Origin: CALMEC01 sp031366605
GTDB taxonomy: Bacteria; Actinomycetota; Thermoleophilia; Miltoncostaeales; Miltoncostaeaceae
Direction of reading: 5' to 3'
DNA: 64,000 nt
Assembly (NCBI GenBank): GCA_031366605.1
Contig: JANLOO010000007.1
Location: forward strand, 88,701 to 152,700
The notes below the pieces were generated by a model. The model worked only from the letters and a program-made list of their open reading frames with translations. It was not told where the DNA came from and made no database searches. The translations under genes were made by a program, and so were the position numbers. This document shows positions 25,080-33,951 of the stretch, piece after piece (positions within the stretch are counted from its first letter, which is position 1; the number at the start of each line of letters is the position of its first letter).

Positions 25080-26204
25080 CTACAAGTTTCCGCGCAGTGC
25101 CTGCTCCCGCTCGATCGCCTCGAACAGGGCCTTGAAGTTACCGGCCCCGAACCCGCGGCAGCCGTGGCGCTCGATGATCTCAAAGAACACCGTCGGACGA
25201 TCGCCGACCGGCCTCGTGAAGATCTGCAGCAGATGGCCCTCGTCGTCGCGGTCGGCAAGGATCCCGAGCGTGCGCAGCTCGTCCAACTGGTCGCGCACGG
25301 CGGTGACCCGCTCCGGCAGTTCGTCGTAGTAGGTGCCCGGCGTTTTCAGAAACTGCACGCCCCGGCGACGGAGCTTGCGGACCGTCCCGACGATGTCGGT
25401 GGTTTCGATCGCGACGTGCTGTACGCCGGCGCCGTCGTGGTAGTCGAGATACTCGTCGATCTGCGACTTCCGCAATCCCTCCGCGGGTTCGTTGATCGGG
25501 AACTTGACGCGCCCGCCGCCGCTGGAGACGACCTTGCTCATCAGTGCCGAGTACTCGGTCGAGATGTCGTCGTCGGTGAAATGCAGCATCTCGGTGAAGC
25601 CCATCACCCGCTCATAGAAGCCGACCCATTCGTCCATCCCGCCCAGCTCGACGTTGCCGACGACATGGTCGATCGCCACGAACAGGCCCGCGTCGGCCCC
25701 GCCATTGACGTGGCGGAAGCCGGGGAGGTGGGGCCCGGCGTAGTCGCCGCGTTCCACGAACGTGTGGATCGTCTCGCCGTAGGCGGCGATGCTCGCCAGG
25801 CGCACCACGCCGTGCTCGTCGCGCGCCTCGCGTGGTTCGTGAACGGCGCGGGCGCCCTTGCTGACGGCGGTGCGGAAGGCCCGCTCGGCGTCGGGCACCG
25901 TCAGGGCGATCACCTTCGCCCCGTCGCCGTGGCGCGCGACATGCCGGGCGACGTCGCCGTTTGGTCGCAGCGCCCCTGTCAGCACGAGTCGCACGTCGCC
26001 GTGCTGCATCACGTGCGACACACGGTCGCGCGACCCGGTCTCGAGCCCGGCGTACGCGATCTCGTGGAAGCCGAACGCGTGCGCGTAGTAGTACGCGGCC
26101 TGGTGGGCGTTGGCGACGTAGAACTCGAGGTGGTCGATGCCGAGGAGCGGCATCTCGTCGACGGGCTGGTCGAGCGTGGCGAGCGGGGCGCGGCGGGTGG
26201 CCAT
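25080..26204 (-). CDS. hpd: 4-Hydroxyphenylpyruvate dioxygenase
   Basis: 374-residue Fe(II) dioxygenase converting 4-hydroxyphenylpyruvate to homogentisate. Two vicinal-oxygen-chelate halves are seen; the C-terminal half has the iron ligands in VQHVAIETTDI, GHLLQIFTRP and the FFEIIERHGCRGFGAGNFKALFEAIE signature. The start is supported by GGAGG 7 nt upstream. It is divergent from an Lrp-type regulator gene, which probably controls it. Confidence 0.95.
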   Translation of the reverse strand: MATRRAPLATLDQPVDEMPLLGIDHLEFYVANAHQAAYYYAHAFGFHEIAYAGLETGSRDRVSHVMQHGDVRLVLTGALRPNGDVARHVARHGDGAKVIALTVPDAERAFRTAVSKGARAVHEPREARDEHGVVRLASIAAYGETIHTFVERGDYAGPHLPGFRHVNGGADAGLFVAIDHVVGNVELGGMDEWVGFYERVMGFTEMLHFTDDDISTEYSALMSKVVSSGGGRVKFPINEPAEGLRKSQIDEYLDYHDGAGVQHVAIETTDIVGTVRKLRRRGVQFLKTPGTYYDELPERVTAVRDQLDELRTLGILADRDDEGHLLQIFTRPVGDRPTVFFEIIERHGCRGFGAGNFKALFEAIEREQALRGNL

Positions 26205-26305
26205 GTCGATTCCTCCAGTGAGCCAGGTCGGTATGTATCATCATCGACGTTCTGTGAGCGACTTCAATGCTGATGCGTTGCGTTAATTGACGAGAGAAGG
26301 CTCAA

Positions 26306-26752
26306 ATCGACGTAATCGACCGGCAGATCATTGCGTTACTGCGAGAAGACGCCCGCCGAAGCTTCAAGGACGTCGGCGGCCGCGTGGGGCTGTCCGCCCC
26401 GGCCGTCAAGCGCCGCGTGGATCGCTTGGAGGAGTCAGGCGTGATCCGCGGGTACGTCGCGATCGTCGATCCGGCTGCGATGGGCTGGCCCACGCGCGGC
26501 ATCGTGTCGCTGATGTGCGACGGGCGGACCTCTGCAGCCGAGATCCGCGCGGCGACGGCCCCCATCCCGGAGGTCGCCGCCGCCTACACCGTGGCCGGTC
26601 AGGCGAGCGCGATCCTGCACGTGCAGGCCGCCCACACGGCCCACATGGAGGATGCGTTGGAACGCATCCGGCAGGCCCCCGGCGTGCGGGCGACCGAGAC
26701 GCAGATCGTCCTCTCCACCCTGTTCGAACGCCCGCTCGCCGACCGGAGCTGA
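26306..26752 (+). CDS. Lrp/AsnC family regulator with a non-standard start codon
   Basis: 148 residues if translation starts at ATC 26306. The helix-turn-helix (IDRQIIALLREDARRSFKDV ... LSAPAVKRRVDRLEESGVI) and the RAM/ligand domain (about 65-140) form a complete Lrp protein. No ATG, GTG or TTG is available upstream of the helix-turn-helix: a TGA is at 26288, and the first normal start (GTG 26384) would delete half of the DNA-binding domain. GAGAAGG lies 5 nt before ATC, which sits exactly where family members have their Met (M-D-x-I-D-R). Either a rare AUC start or a point change. Divergent from hpd. Confidence 0.8.
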   Translation: MDVIDRQIIALLREDARRSFKDVGGRVGLSAPAVKRRVDRLEESGVIRGYVAIVDPAAMGWPTRGIVSLMCDGRTSAAEIRAATAPIPEVAAAYTVAGQASAILHVQAAHTAHMEDALERIRQAPGVRATETQIVLSTLFERPLADRS

Positions 26753-26794
26753 TCGGGGAGTTCCGCGCTGCCGATCCGCTCCCGATGCAGGCCG

Positions 26795-27445
26795 TCAGCC
26801 CAGCACGGTTGCCACGAGGAGTCCGTCCCCGACACTCAGGGCCGCCACCGCAAGGCGCGCGTCCGAGGCGGCGAGGTCGGCAGCTGTCCGCATCGCCAGC
26901 GCGCCCGGGTCGATGCCGTCGAGATCGGCAGCTCGTCCGCTCAGAAACAGGTTGTCGGCGACGATCACTCCTCCTGGGCGCACGAGGCTGATGCACGACT
27001 CGATGTAGGCGGGGTAGTTGGGCTTGTCGGCATCGATGTACGCCAGATCGTAGGTGCCGGGAGCAAACCGGCCGAGCGTCTCGAGTGCCGCGCCGCGATG
27101 CACCCGAACGCGGTCGGCCATCCCCGCCTGTGCCAGGTTGCGCACCGCGATGTCGGCTGTCGCCTCGTCGATCTCGAGTGCGTCGAGACTGCCGCCGGGA
27201 GCGAGCGCGTCTGCGATCCACGCGGCGGAAACGCCGACGAACGTACCGATTTCGAGCGCGCGCCTGCCTCCCGTGGCCTTGACGAGCACCGCAAGCAGCC
27301 GGCCGACATCGGTGTGGGTCATCATCTCGGCGCGCGGATGGTCGGCGTGCCGCGCCAGGATCGCCGCCACCGGCGGCGGGGCGGCGTTGAGGTGATCAAG
27401 CCATGTGGCGAGCGGTTCAGTGATCTCACATCTGCCCTGGGCCAT
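26795..27445 (-). CDS. Class I SAM-dependent O-methyltransferase
   Basis: 216-residue CCoAOMT/COMT-like methyltransferase. SAM motifs: ALEIGTFVGVSAAWIADAL (motif I), LDALEIDEATADIA, YDLAYIDADKPNY (metal-binding Asp) and LVRPGGVIVADNLFLSGR. Such enzymes methylate catechol-type hydroxyls with a divalent metal. It sits inside the tyrosine cluster between an Lrp gene and the FAH-family gene, so a phenolic substrate is plausible but unproven. Confidence 0.88.
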   Translation of the reverse strand: MAQGRCEITEPLATWLDHLNAAPPPVAAILARHADHPRAEMMTHTDVGRLLAVLVKATGGRRALEIGTFVGVSAAWIADALAPGGSLDALEIDEATADIAVRNLAQAGMADRVRVHRGAALETLGRFAPGTYDLAYIDADKPNYPAYIESCISLVRPGGVIVADNLFLSGRAADLDGIDPGALAMRTAADLAASDARLAVAALSVGDGLLVATVLG

Positions 27446-27510
27446 CGGTCCTCGTCTCGTTGCGGTCGTGCGTGTCGGGAGCGTTCTGCGACGGCGCCGG
27501 TTCGCCGCGC

Positions 27511-28335
27511 CTACCCCACCGTGGTCGTCAGCTCACCCAGCCCCTCGGCCGTGATGGTGACCACATCTCCGGGTTCGAGCCATCTGTCGCCCGGGAGCGG
27601 CCCCAGCTCCAGCAGGCAACCGCGGTCGAGCGTGCCGGATCCCAGCACGTCGCCGGGCCGAAGCCGGGTGTCGCGGGCGGCGTGCGCGACGAGTTCATCC
27701 CACGTGAACTGCATCGCATCGGTCCTGGCGCGGCCGACCTCGACACCGTTGACCGCGACAGCCGCCTCGATCGACAGCACGCCATCGCGGTAGGCCAGCT
27801 CGTCCGGAGTCACAAGCCAGGGGCCGAGGCTCGTCGCGAAGTCCTTTCCCTTCGCCGGACCCAACAACACGGCCATCTCCTGGCGCTGCACGTCGCGTGC
27901 GCTCCAGTCGTTCATCAGCGTGAACCCCGCGATCGTCCCGCGATCGCCGATGACGGCTGCGATCTCCAACTCGAAGTCGAGCATGCGGGTCGATTCGGGA
28001 CGGCGCACCGTTTGACCGGGTCCGACGATGGAGGCGGGATTCGAGAAGTAGAACGCCGGCGCGACGTACCAGTACTCTGGGATGGGTTGTCCGCGGCGCC
28101 GCCACCCGGCGGCCACGTGCCCCTCGAACGCGTAGAAGTCGCGCACGCTCGGCGGCTCGGGCACCGGTGCCATCAGCGTGATCTCGTCGAGGGACCAGCT
28201 CTGTGGGCCCGGCCCGTGACCGTGGCCGGCGAGCCAGTCGATCATCGAGACCGCCTCCAGTTGCCGCACGCTGTTGCCGGCGACGACGCCGACGCGAACC
28301 GTGCCGCCCGGGTCCGTGAACGTCGCGACGCGCAT
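27511..28335 (-). CDS. Fumarylacetoacetate hydrolase family protein
   Basis: 274-residue FAH-fold protein. Metal-site and catalytic motifs are LDFELEIAAVIG (Glu ligands), TLMNDWSARDVQ, KGKDFATSLGPWLVTPDEL, and GSGTLDRGC near the end. In this operon it most likely cleaves fumarylacetoacetate to fumarate and acetoacetate, although FAH-family proteins also include decarboxylases and hydratases. The ATG overlaps the stop of the acetoacetate-activating gene (ATGA). Confidence 0.85.
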   Translation of the reverse strand: MRVATFTDPGGTVRVGVVAGNSVRQLEAVSMIDWLAGHGHGPGPQSWSLDEITLMAPVPEPPSVRDFYAFEGHVAAGWRRRGQPIPEYWYVAPAFYFSNPASIVGPGQTVRRPESTRMLDFELEIAAVIGDRGTIAGFTLMNDWSARDVQRQEMAVLLGPAKGKDFATSLGPWLVTPDELAYRDGVLSIEAAVAVNGVEVGRARTDAMQFTWDELVAHAARDTRLRPGDVLGSGTLDRGCLLELGPLPGDRWLEPGDVVTITAEGLGELTTTVG

Positions 28336-30257
28336 CAGCGGGCCGCCCGGATTGCGTCGAGCGCCGCGGGATCTTCGAGCGTCGAGAGGTCGCCGGGATC
28401 CTCGCCGAGTGCGGTCGCGCGGACGGCCCGGCGGACGATCTTGGCCGAACGCGTCCGCGGCAGGGTGTCGACGAAGCGGATCGCCCCGGGGCGAAACGCC
28501 CGGCCCAGCGCCTGCACGACCGCGTCGACGAGTTCGGAGCGAAGGGTTTCATCTGCGGCGGCATCCGTTCGCAGGACCACGTAGCACCACGCGGTCTCGC
28601 CCTTGGTGCGGTGCGGGACGCCGACCGCACAGGCCTCGACGACCGCGGGGTGGCTCACGAGCGCGGACTCGTACTCCGCGGGCCCGACGCGCTTTCCGGC
28701 CACGTTGAGCGTGTCGTCGCTGCGCCCGTGCAGGAACCAGTCGCCATCGTCGTCGACACTGGCCCAATCGCCGTGCACCCACACGCCGGGCCAACGGGAC
28801 CAGTAGGTCTCAAGGTACCGCGCGGGATCCTTCCAGACGCCGCGGGTCATGCCTGGCCAGGGCTTCGTGCAGACCAGCTCGCCCAGCACGCCGTCGCGGA
28901 TCGGCCGTCCCTGGTCGTCCCAGACGTCGACCGCCATTCCGAGGGACGGCCGCCCGAGCGAGCAGGCGGCGATCGGCAGCGTGATGTCACACGACAGGAA
29001 ACATGCCCCGACCTCCGTGCCGCCGGAGATGTTGATGATCGGCACCCGGCCGCCGCCGACCTCGTCGAACAGCCACATGTAGGGCTCCATGTTCCACGGC
29101 TCCCCCGTCGAGCCGAAGGCTCGGAGCGACTCCAGATCCACGCCCTCATAGGCCGACTGCCCGTGGGCCTTGAGCGCCCGGATGAGTGTGGGGGACACGC
29201 CCAGGAAGCTCAGGCGGTGCCGTTCCGCAAAGCGCGCCACGCGTTCGGCCGCAGGGAAGTCGGGCGCTCCGTCGAGCACCACCAGCGTTCCGCCCACTGC
29301 ATGGGTGCCGATCGTGGCCCACGGGCCCATGATCCAACCCATGTCGGTGATCCAGGCGAGCCGGTCGCCCGGGTGCAGGTCGGCCTGAAAATGCACCTCC
29401 TGCGCGAGCTTGACGAGGAGGCCCCCGTGTACGTGGACCGCCCCTTTCGGCCGGCCGGTCGTGCCGGATGTGTAGGCGATCATCACCGGGTGCTCCGATG
29501 GCACCCACCTCGGTTCGACCGCCTCGGTGAGGGCATCGTCCCATTCCACGTCACGGCCCGATCGCCACGGGACGTCGACGCCGAGGTGGCGATGGACCAC
29601 GACGTGACGCACGCCGGGGGCGTCCTGCAGTGCCGCGTCGACGGTCGCCTTGATCTGGACCGGCGTCCCCCGGCGGGTGCTCGCGTCGGCGGTGATCACC
29701 GCGACCGCGCCCGAGTCGACCAGCCTGGTCGCGATCGCATGGGCCGAGAATCCCGAGAAGATCGGGACGACCACCGCACCCGCCCACGCGATCGCGTGGA
29801 ACGCGGTGACCGCGGCGGTCGACATCGGTATCACGAGACCCACGCGGTCGCCGTCGCCCACGCCGAGCGCGCGAAGCCCGCCGGCCAGCCGGGCGACGTC
29901 GTCGGCGAGCTCACGGTACGAGCGTGACGACACCTGGCCGTCCTCGCGCTCGGCGACCACGGCCTCGCGATCGGGGGTGGCCGCGGCGTGGCGGCCGATG
30001 CAGCTCCACGCCAGGTTCAGCTCGCCTCCGACGAACCACTGCGGCCACTCCGGACCCCGGCTCGCGTCGAGCACCCGCGTGTACGGCGTGGTGAAGTCCA
30101 GATCGAGCCAGCGGACGACGGCGTCCCAGAACCATTCCGGGTCGTCGATCGACCGCCGCAGGAGCTCCTCGTGACCGCCGAGCCCGTGTGCCCGTGCGAA
30201 CCGTGTCGTATTCGCGGCTTCGACGACCTGTTGGGACGGTGTCCAGATCGGCGTCAT
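28335..30257 (-). CDS. Acetoacetyl-CoA synthetase-like AMP-dependent ligase
   Basis: 640-residue acyl-adenylate-forming enzyme. It has the acetyl/acetoacetyl-CoA synthetase N-terminal segment (about 45-110), the P-loop MIAYTSGTTGRPKG, the GGTEVG adenine motif, the WVHGDWASVDDDGDWFLHGR hinge and the C-terminal LPRTRSAKIVRRAVR lysine. Pathway logic suggests it activates acetoacetate, a product of the FAH step. It overlaps the Lrp gene upstream and the FAH gene downstream by ATGA junctions. Acetyl- or other short acyl-CoA synthetase activity is possible. Confidence 0.85.
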   Translation of the reverse strand: MTPIWTPSQQVVEAANTTRFARAHGLGGHEELLRRSIDDPEWFWDAVVRWLDLDFTTPYTRVLDASRGPEWPQWFVGGELNLAWSCIGRHAAATPDREAVVAEREDGQVSSRSYRELADDVARLAGGLRALGVGDGDRVGLVIPMSTAAVTAFHAIAWAGAVVVPIFSGFSAHAIATRLVDSGAVAVITADASTRRGTPVQIKATVDAALQDAPGVRHVVVHRHLGVDVPWRSGRDVEWDDALTEAVEPRWVPSEHPVMIAYTSGTTGRPKGAVHVHGGLLVKLAQEVHFQADLHPGDRLAWITDMGWIMGPWATIGTHAVGGTLVVLDGAPDFPAAERVARFAERHRLSFLGVSPTLIRALKAHGQSAYEGVDLESLRAFGSTGEPWNMEPYMWLFDEVGGGRVPIINISGGTEVGACFLSCDITLPIAACSLGRPSLGMAVDVWDDQGRPIRDGVLGELVCTKPWPGMTRGVWKDPARYLETYWSRWPGVWVHGDWASVDDDGDWFLHGRSDDTLNVAGKRVGPAEYESALVSHPAVVEACAVGVPHRTKGETAWCYVVLRTDAAADETLRSELVDAVVQALGRAFRPGAIRFVDTLPRTRSAKIVRRAVRATALGEDPGDLSTLEDPAALDAIRAAR

Positions 30258-30703
30258 CCTGGGGCTCCCGCGGCCGGATGGTGCTCCTCGAGGATCAACA
30301 TCGTGTGGGTCGTACGGACCTCCGACATGTCGTGAAGCTCCAGAAGGACGAGGTCCCGCAGCGCGTTCAGGTCGGGTGCGCGTGCGAGCAGCACGAAGTC
30401 GTGGCCGCCGCTCGTCAGCGCGAGATACTCCACTCCTGGCAGCGCCAGCAGGCGCGTGCGCACCTCCCGCCAGCTCGCCTGCTCGACATTTCCCAGGATG
30501 AGCGCACCGATCCCAAGGCCCACCTTGGCGGGGTCCACGTCCGCATGGACGCCGCGGATCACCCCGTCGTCGCGCAGGCGCTTGAGCCGGGCGTAGGCCG
30601 TTGCCCGCGAGACCGATACCCGCAGGGCGAGGTCACTGACCGAAAGGCGCCCGTCGCGCCGGAGCTCGCTGAGGACCGCTCGGTCGATGTCGTCGAGTTG
30701 CAA
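30254..30703 (-). CDS. Lrp/AsnC family transcriptional regulator
   Basis: About 149 residues from a TTG at 30703. The DNA-binding part (DDIDRAVLSELRRDGRLSVSDLALRVSVSRATAYARLKRL) and the Lrp effector domain (GLGIGALILGNVEQASW ... GGHDFVLLARAPD) are complete. The frame stays open to 30802, but the extra 33 residues are not family-like; GGAG lies 9 nt before the TTG. It shares an ATGA junction with the CoA-ligase gene and is divergent from phhA, with a palindrome between them. Likely local regulator of phenylalanine/tyrosine catabolism. Confidence 0.85.
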   Translation of the reverse strand: MQLDDIDRAVLSELRRDGRLSVSDLALRVSVSRATAYARLKRLRDDGVIRGVHADVDPAKVGLGIGALILGNVEQASWREVRTRLLALPGVEYLALTSGGHDFVLLARAPDLNALRDLVLLELHDMSEVRTTHTMLILEEHHPAAGAPG

Positions 30704-30748
30704 AACCGTCGGGCTCCATGGGGAGTTTGAGCGAACCAATCGACATTC

Positions 30749-30772
30749 TGCCAACACGATTGTGTTCTGGCA
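30749..30772. promoter_or_regulatory. Imperfect palindrome between lrp-like gene and phhA
   Basis: Outer arms TGCCA and TGGCA (30749-30753, 30768-30772) enclose a perfect inner palindrome AACAC-gatt-GTGTT (30753-30766). It is central to the divergent intergenic region, so it is a good candidate binding site for the Lrp-type regulator. Confidence 0.5.
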
Positions 30773-30860
30773 AGCATTGTGTCCGGTATTTGTCTCAACC
30801 ATTGACCGAAATGCAATAGAAGCTGGATCATTCGAGAAACGCTCCCACGAGGTTCCGTCG

Positions 30861-31742
30861 ATGAGATCCGTTGCGAACAGTGCCCCTGCCGAGTTTTCAT
30901 TGCCGGCCGATCACCCGGGTGTCTCGGACGTCGCCTACCGATTGCGACGCGCCGAGATCGCACAGGTTGGGGCGCGGTTCGCGCCGGGCGATCGGATCCC
31001 GACTGTCCACTACAGCGACGAGGAGGACGCGCTCTGGCAGCTCGCGTCGTCTGAGCTTGCCAAGAAGCACGGACAGTTCGCGTGCAGCGCGGTCATCGAC
31101 GGGAGTCAGGCGTTGGCGCTGCCAACCGGGTACGTCCCCCAGCTTCGCGACGTGTCCGAGCGTCTGCGTTCGGTGACCGGCTTCCGTGTCGAGCCCGTGC
31201 CCGGCCTCGTCCCCACGCGCCGCTTCTACGGGGCCCTGGCCGACCGATGCTTTCTCTCCACGCAATACATCCGCCACACCTCGGTGCCGTTCTACACCCC
31301 CGAGCCGGACATGATCCACGAGGTCATCGGCCACTGCACCATGCTCGCTGAGCCGCGTTTGGCCGAGCTGTACCGGCTTGCCGGCGAGGCATCCCTGCGC
31401 GCGACGACCGACGAGGCGCTCGAGTTCTTCAGCCGTGTCTTCTGGTTCACGCTGGAGTTCGGGGTGGTGTACGAGGGTGGTGAGCTTCGCTGCTACGGGG
31501 CGGGGTTGCTCTCATCGTTCGGTGAAATCGAGATGTTCCGGACGGCCGAGACGAAGCCGTTCGACATCCTCACGATGGGTAGCACCGCCTACGACATCAC
31601 GCGCTATCAGCCCGTCCTCTTCGCCGGCGCAGACATGGAGCAGGTCGTCGACGAGCTCACGTCATGGCTTCAGCTGTTCGACGACGACTGGTACCGGGAG
31701 AATGTTGCGTCCGAGGGGTCTACCTCCCTGCACGCCACTTAA
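30861..31742 (+). CDS. phhA: Phenylalanine 4-monooxygenase
   Basis: 293-residue aromatic amino-acid hydroxylase converting phenylalanine to tyrosine with tetrahydropterin, iron and O2. The iron site is seen in PDMIHEVIGHCTML (His, His) and the later Glu of FFSRVFWFTLEFG; TQYIRHTSVPFYTPEPD is the family signature before it. The ATG at 30861 is preferred; the frame is open to 30687 but runs through the divergent promoter. It feeds the tyrosine pathway encoded on the opposite strand. Confidence 0.93.
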   Translation: MRSVANSAPAEFSLPADHPGVSDVAYRLRRAEIAQVGARFAPGDRIPTVHYSDEEDALWQLASSELAKKHGQFACSAVIDGSQALALPTGYVPQLRDVSERLRSVTGFRVEPVPGLVPTRRFYGALADRCFLSTQYIRHTSVPFYTPEPDMIHEVIGHCTMLAEPRLAELYRLAGEASLRATTDEALEFFSRVFWFTLEFGVVYEGGELRCYGAGLLSSFGEIEMFRTAETKPFDILTMGSTAYDITRYQPVLFAGADMEQVVDELTSWLQLFDDDWYRENVASEGSTSLHAT

Positions 31743-31842
31743 GTCCGCTCGAACGACGCGCGCGCACGAAGCTCAGCCGATGCGAGGGGATCTCGCTCAG
31801 CCGGCCTCCTGTCGTCGTGTCCACCAGTCTCGCGCCGCGAGG

Positions 31843-32133
31843 TCAGATGTTCGCACGCGTCTCGTCGGGCGAGCGGTGTGCCTGTCTCGCGGCGGTGATG
31901 TAGCCGATGCTCGATACGCAAAAGGGGACGAGGTAGTTCATCCCGACTTTGACCCAGATCCAGCCGGAGTAGTGCCCGCCCAGGAACGTGTCGAGCTGAT
32001 TGATCGCGGTCAGGATCGTGCCGACGACGAGGGCGATCCGGGCGCACGCCACGACCGCCGCGCGGGTTCGCAGGTGCCCGACGATGCTCCTCCACACGGT
32101 TGGCGCAGCCGTCACACGCACCCCGACAGCCAT
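31843..32133 (-). CDS. nrtS: NrtS-type nitrate/nitrite transporter
   Basis: 96-residue protein with two membrane helices. ARIALVVGTILTAINQLDTFL and VGMNYLVPFCVSSIGYITAAR match the NrtS pattern (hydrophobic GTILN-x-INxxD and NYLVPFxVSxYG). NrtS proteins are small nitrate/nitrite transporters that work as oligomers. It is far from the nitrite operon, but both point to use of oxidised nitrogen. The start is uncertain by a few residues. Confidence 0.72.
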   Translation of the reverse strand: MAVGVRVTAAPTVWRSIVGHLRTRAAVVACARIALVVGTILTAINQLDTFLGGHYSGWIWVKVGMNYLVPFCVSSIGYITAARQAHRSPDETRANI

Positions 32134-32272
32134 TCGGCCGGCGCGTGCGCGTCGACTTGGCGCTCAATCACATCGCGTGTCGTGCCGATCGGGGGTCGTC
32201 GGGTGATGTGCATCGCCCCACCTTGACGATCTCGTCGGCCTGGCACAACGGTCAGGACCCGGGGACGTCGAT

Positions 32273-33838
32273 TCAGTCGAACACGAGTTCGCGGGGAAGC
32301 GCCTCGAGGCAGACGCAGACGAGGTCGTCCCGGGTCAGCGCCGCGGTGTCTGCGAACTCGGCGCCGACCCGGTCGAATGTGGACACCGCGACCGGGCCGC
32401 CTTCCTCGATCTCGCGTACGACGAGATCGACGGTCTCGGCACACCACTGCGTGCCCGCATGCGCACGCAGGACGGCAATCGCCTGCTCCGGCGGCATCCC
32501 GTCGCGGTACGGACGGTTCGACGTCATCGCATCCCACGCGTCGCACACGCTGATGAGCTTGGCTTCCAGCGGGATGTCCTCGGCGGGGAGACCGTCCGGG
32601 TAGCCGGCACCATCGACGCGTTCGTGGTGCCAGCGCACGAACCGCGCAGCCGGCGCGAGCATCGGGGAGCTCTGCATCAGGGCCTCACCCCAGACGGTGT
32701 GGAGCTTCATCTGCTCGAACTCGTCGTCTGTGAGCGCGGCGGGCTTCGTCAGGATCTCGAGCGGCGCTCTGAGCTTTCCGATGTCGTGCAGCAACGCACC
32801 CAGCCCCAATGCGCGTAGTCGATCCGCTGCGAGGCCCGCGCGCACACCGGAGCGCATCGCGAGCTCCGCGACACGGACGACGTGATCGCGGGTGACGGGA
32901 TCCTTCTGCGCAAGCGCAGCGACGAATCGATGGACGACGGGTGTCAGGCCGAGTTCGAGCGCGATGAGTGGGTTGCGGTTGACCACGGGCGCGAGCGTCG
33001 CGACGACGTTGCGGTCGCCCCGGTGGGCGAGGAAAAGCCCGGCCGTCGCACCGAGCACGCCGCCCGCGTCTGCCGCGTGGGCAAGCCACCAACCGAGCGA
33101 GAACGGGGCGGTCCCCAGCCACGCCAGCATCGAGAAGCCAAGGTATCCAAACCCGACGGAGGCGGCGAGGGATGCCGTTCGGCGTCCGATTCGGTACAGA
33201 CGGAGTTGGCGCAGCGAAAGGGCAAGTGTTCCCGCGAGAGAGAGCGCCGCGACCGTGAGCGCAAACAGCGAGCCGGCGGCCGGCGCCGCCACGCTGTTCG
33301 GCCAGATCAGCAACGCGGCGGCGGTGAGTACGGACACCGCGAGCCCTGAAACGGTCCATGCCCGCCATTCGCGAGCGATCGCGATCGACGCCGGGTGACG
33401 CGGCAGAAGCATCGGCGCACCAACCACCAGAGCCAACGGAACGGCGATGAACGCGGCCACCGACACCGCCGCGTTCGGGCCGTACAGCACACCGGGAATC
33501 GTCAGGCCGTGGACCATCGGAAGGATCGACGCACTGCCGAGCGCCGCTCCGAGAATCGTCATCTCGGCCAGGCCACGTCGCCAACCGACCACGACCACGA
33601 TCAGCGCCCCGAACATGCACAAACCGGTCGCGACCACGATCGATGCGAACGCGAACCCCGGCGCCTCCCACCCCGCGGCTGCCAGCGGGCCAGTCGTCAG
33701 GAGGCCTGCCGTGGCCGTCGCAGCGGCCATGGCGAAAAGCCATGGCCAGAATCCTCGAGCGCGCGATGATTTCACGTACCAGACATCGGCAGATCCGATT
33801 GCCTGCTTGACCCGGGGGAGCCCGAAATGCGTCGCCAC
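32273..33838 (-). CDS. HD-GYP domain membrane protein
   Basis: 521 residues from a GTG at 33838. About eight hydrophobic segments fill the first 300 residues, forming a membrane sensor of unknown ligand. The C-terminal HD-GYP domain (about 310-490) has LLHDIGK and HHERVDGAGYPDGL, so it is predicted to hydrolyse cyclic di-GMP. The longer frame up to 34012 adds Arg-rich sequence overlapping the divergent gene and is rejected. No cyclic di-GMP synthase lies next to it. Confidence 0.85.
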   Translation of the reverse strand: MATHFGLPRVKQAIGSADVWYVKSSRARGFWPWLFAMAAATATAGLLTTGPLAAAGWEAPGFAFASIVVATGLCMFGALIVVVVGWRRGLAEMTILGAALGSASILPMVHGLTIPGVLYGPNAAVSVAAFIAVPLALVVGAPMLLPRHPASIAIAREWRAWTVSGLAVSVLTAAALLIWPNSVAAPAAGSLFALTVAALSLAGTLALSLRQLRLYRIGRRTASLAASVGFGYLGFSMLAWLGTAPFSLGWWLAHAADAGGVLGATAGLFLAHRGDRNVVATLAPVVNRNPLIALELGLTPVVHRFVAALAQKDPVTRDHVVRVAELAMRSGVRAGLAADRLRALGLGALLHDIGKLRAPLEILTKPAALTDDEFEQMKLHTVWGEALMQSSPMLAPAARFVRWHHERVDGAGYPDGLPAEDIPLEAKLISVCDAWDAMTSNRPYRDGMPPEQAIAVLRAHAGTQWCAETVDLVVREIEEGGPVAVSTFDRVGAEFADTAALTRDDLVCVCLEALPRELVFD

Positions 33839-33951
33839 CGCGTCGGGAGACCTGCGCCGGCACGTGTCTCCAGGCCGGCACGGCCCGACTGCCGTCCTCG
33901 GGGCTGCCACAATTGGTACATGAACCCTCGATCGCGATGCGGCGCGCACGG

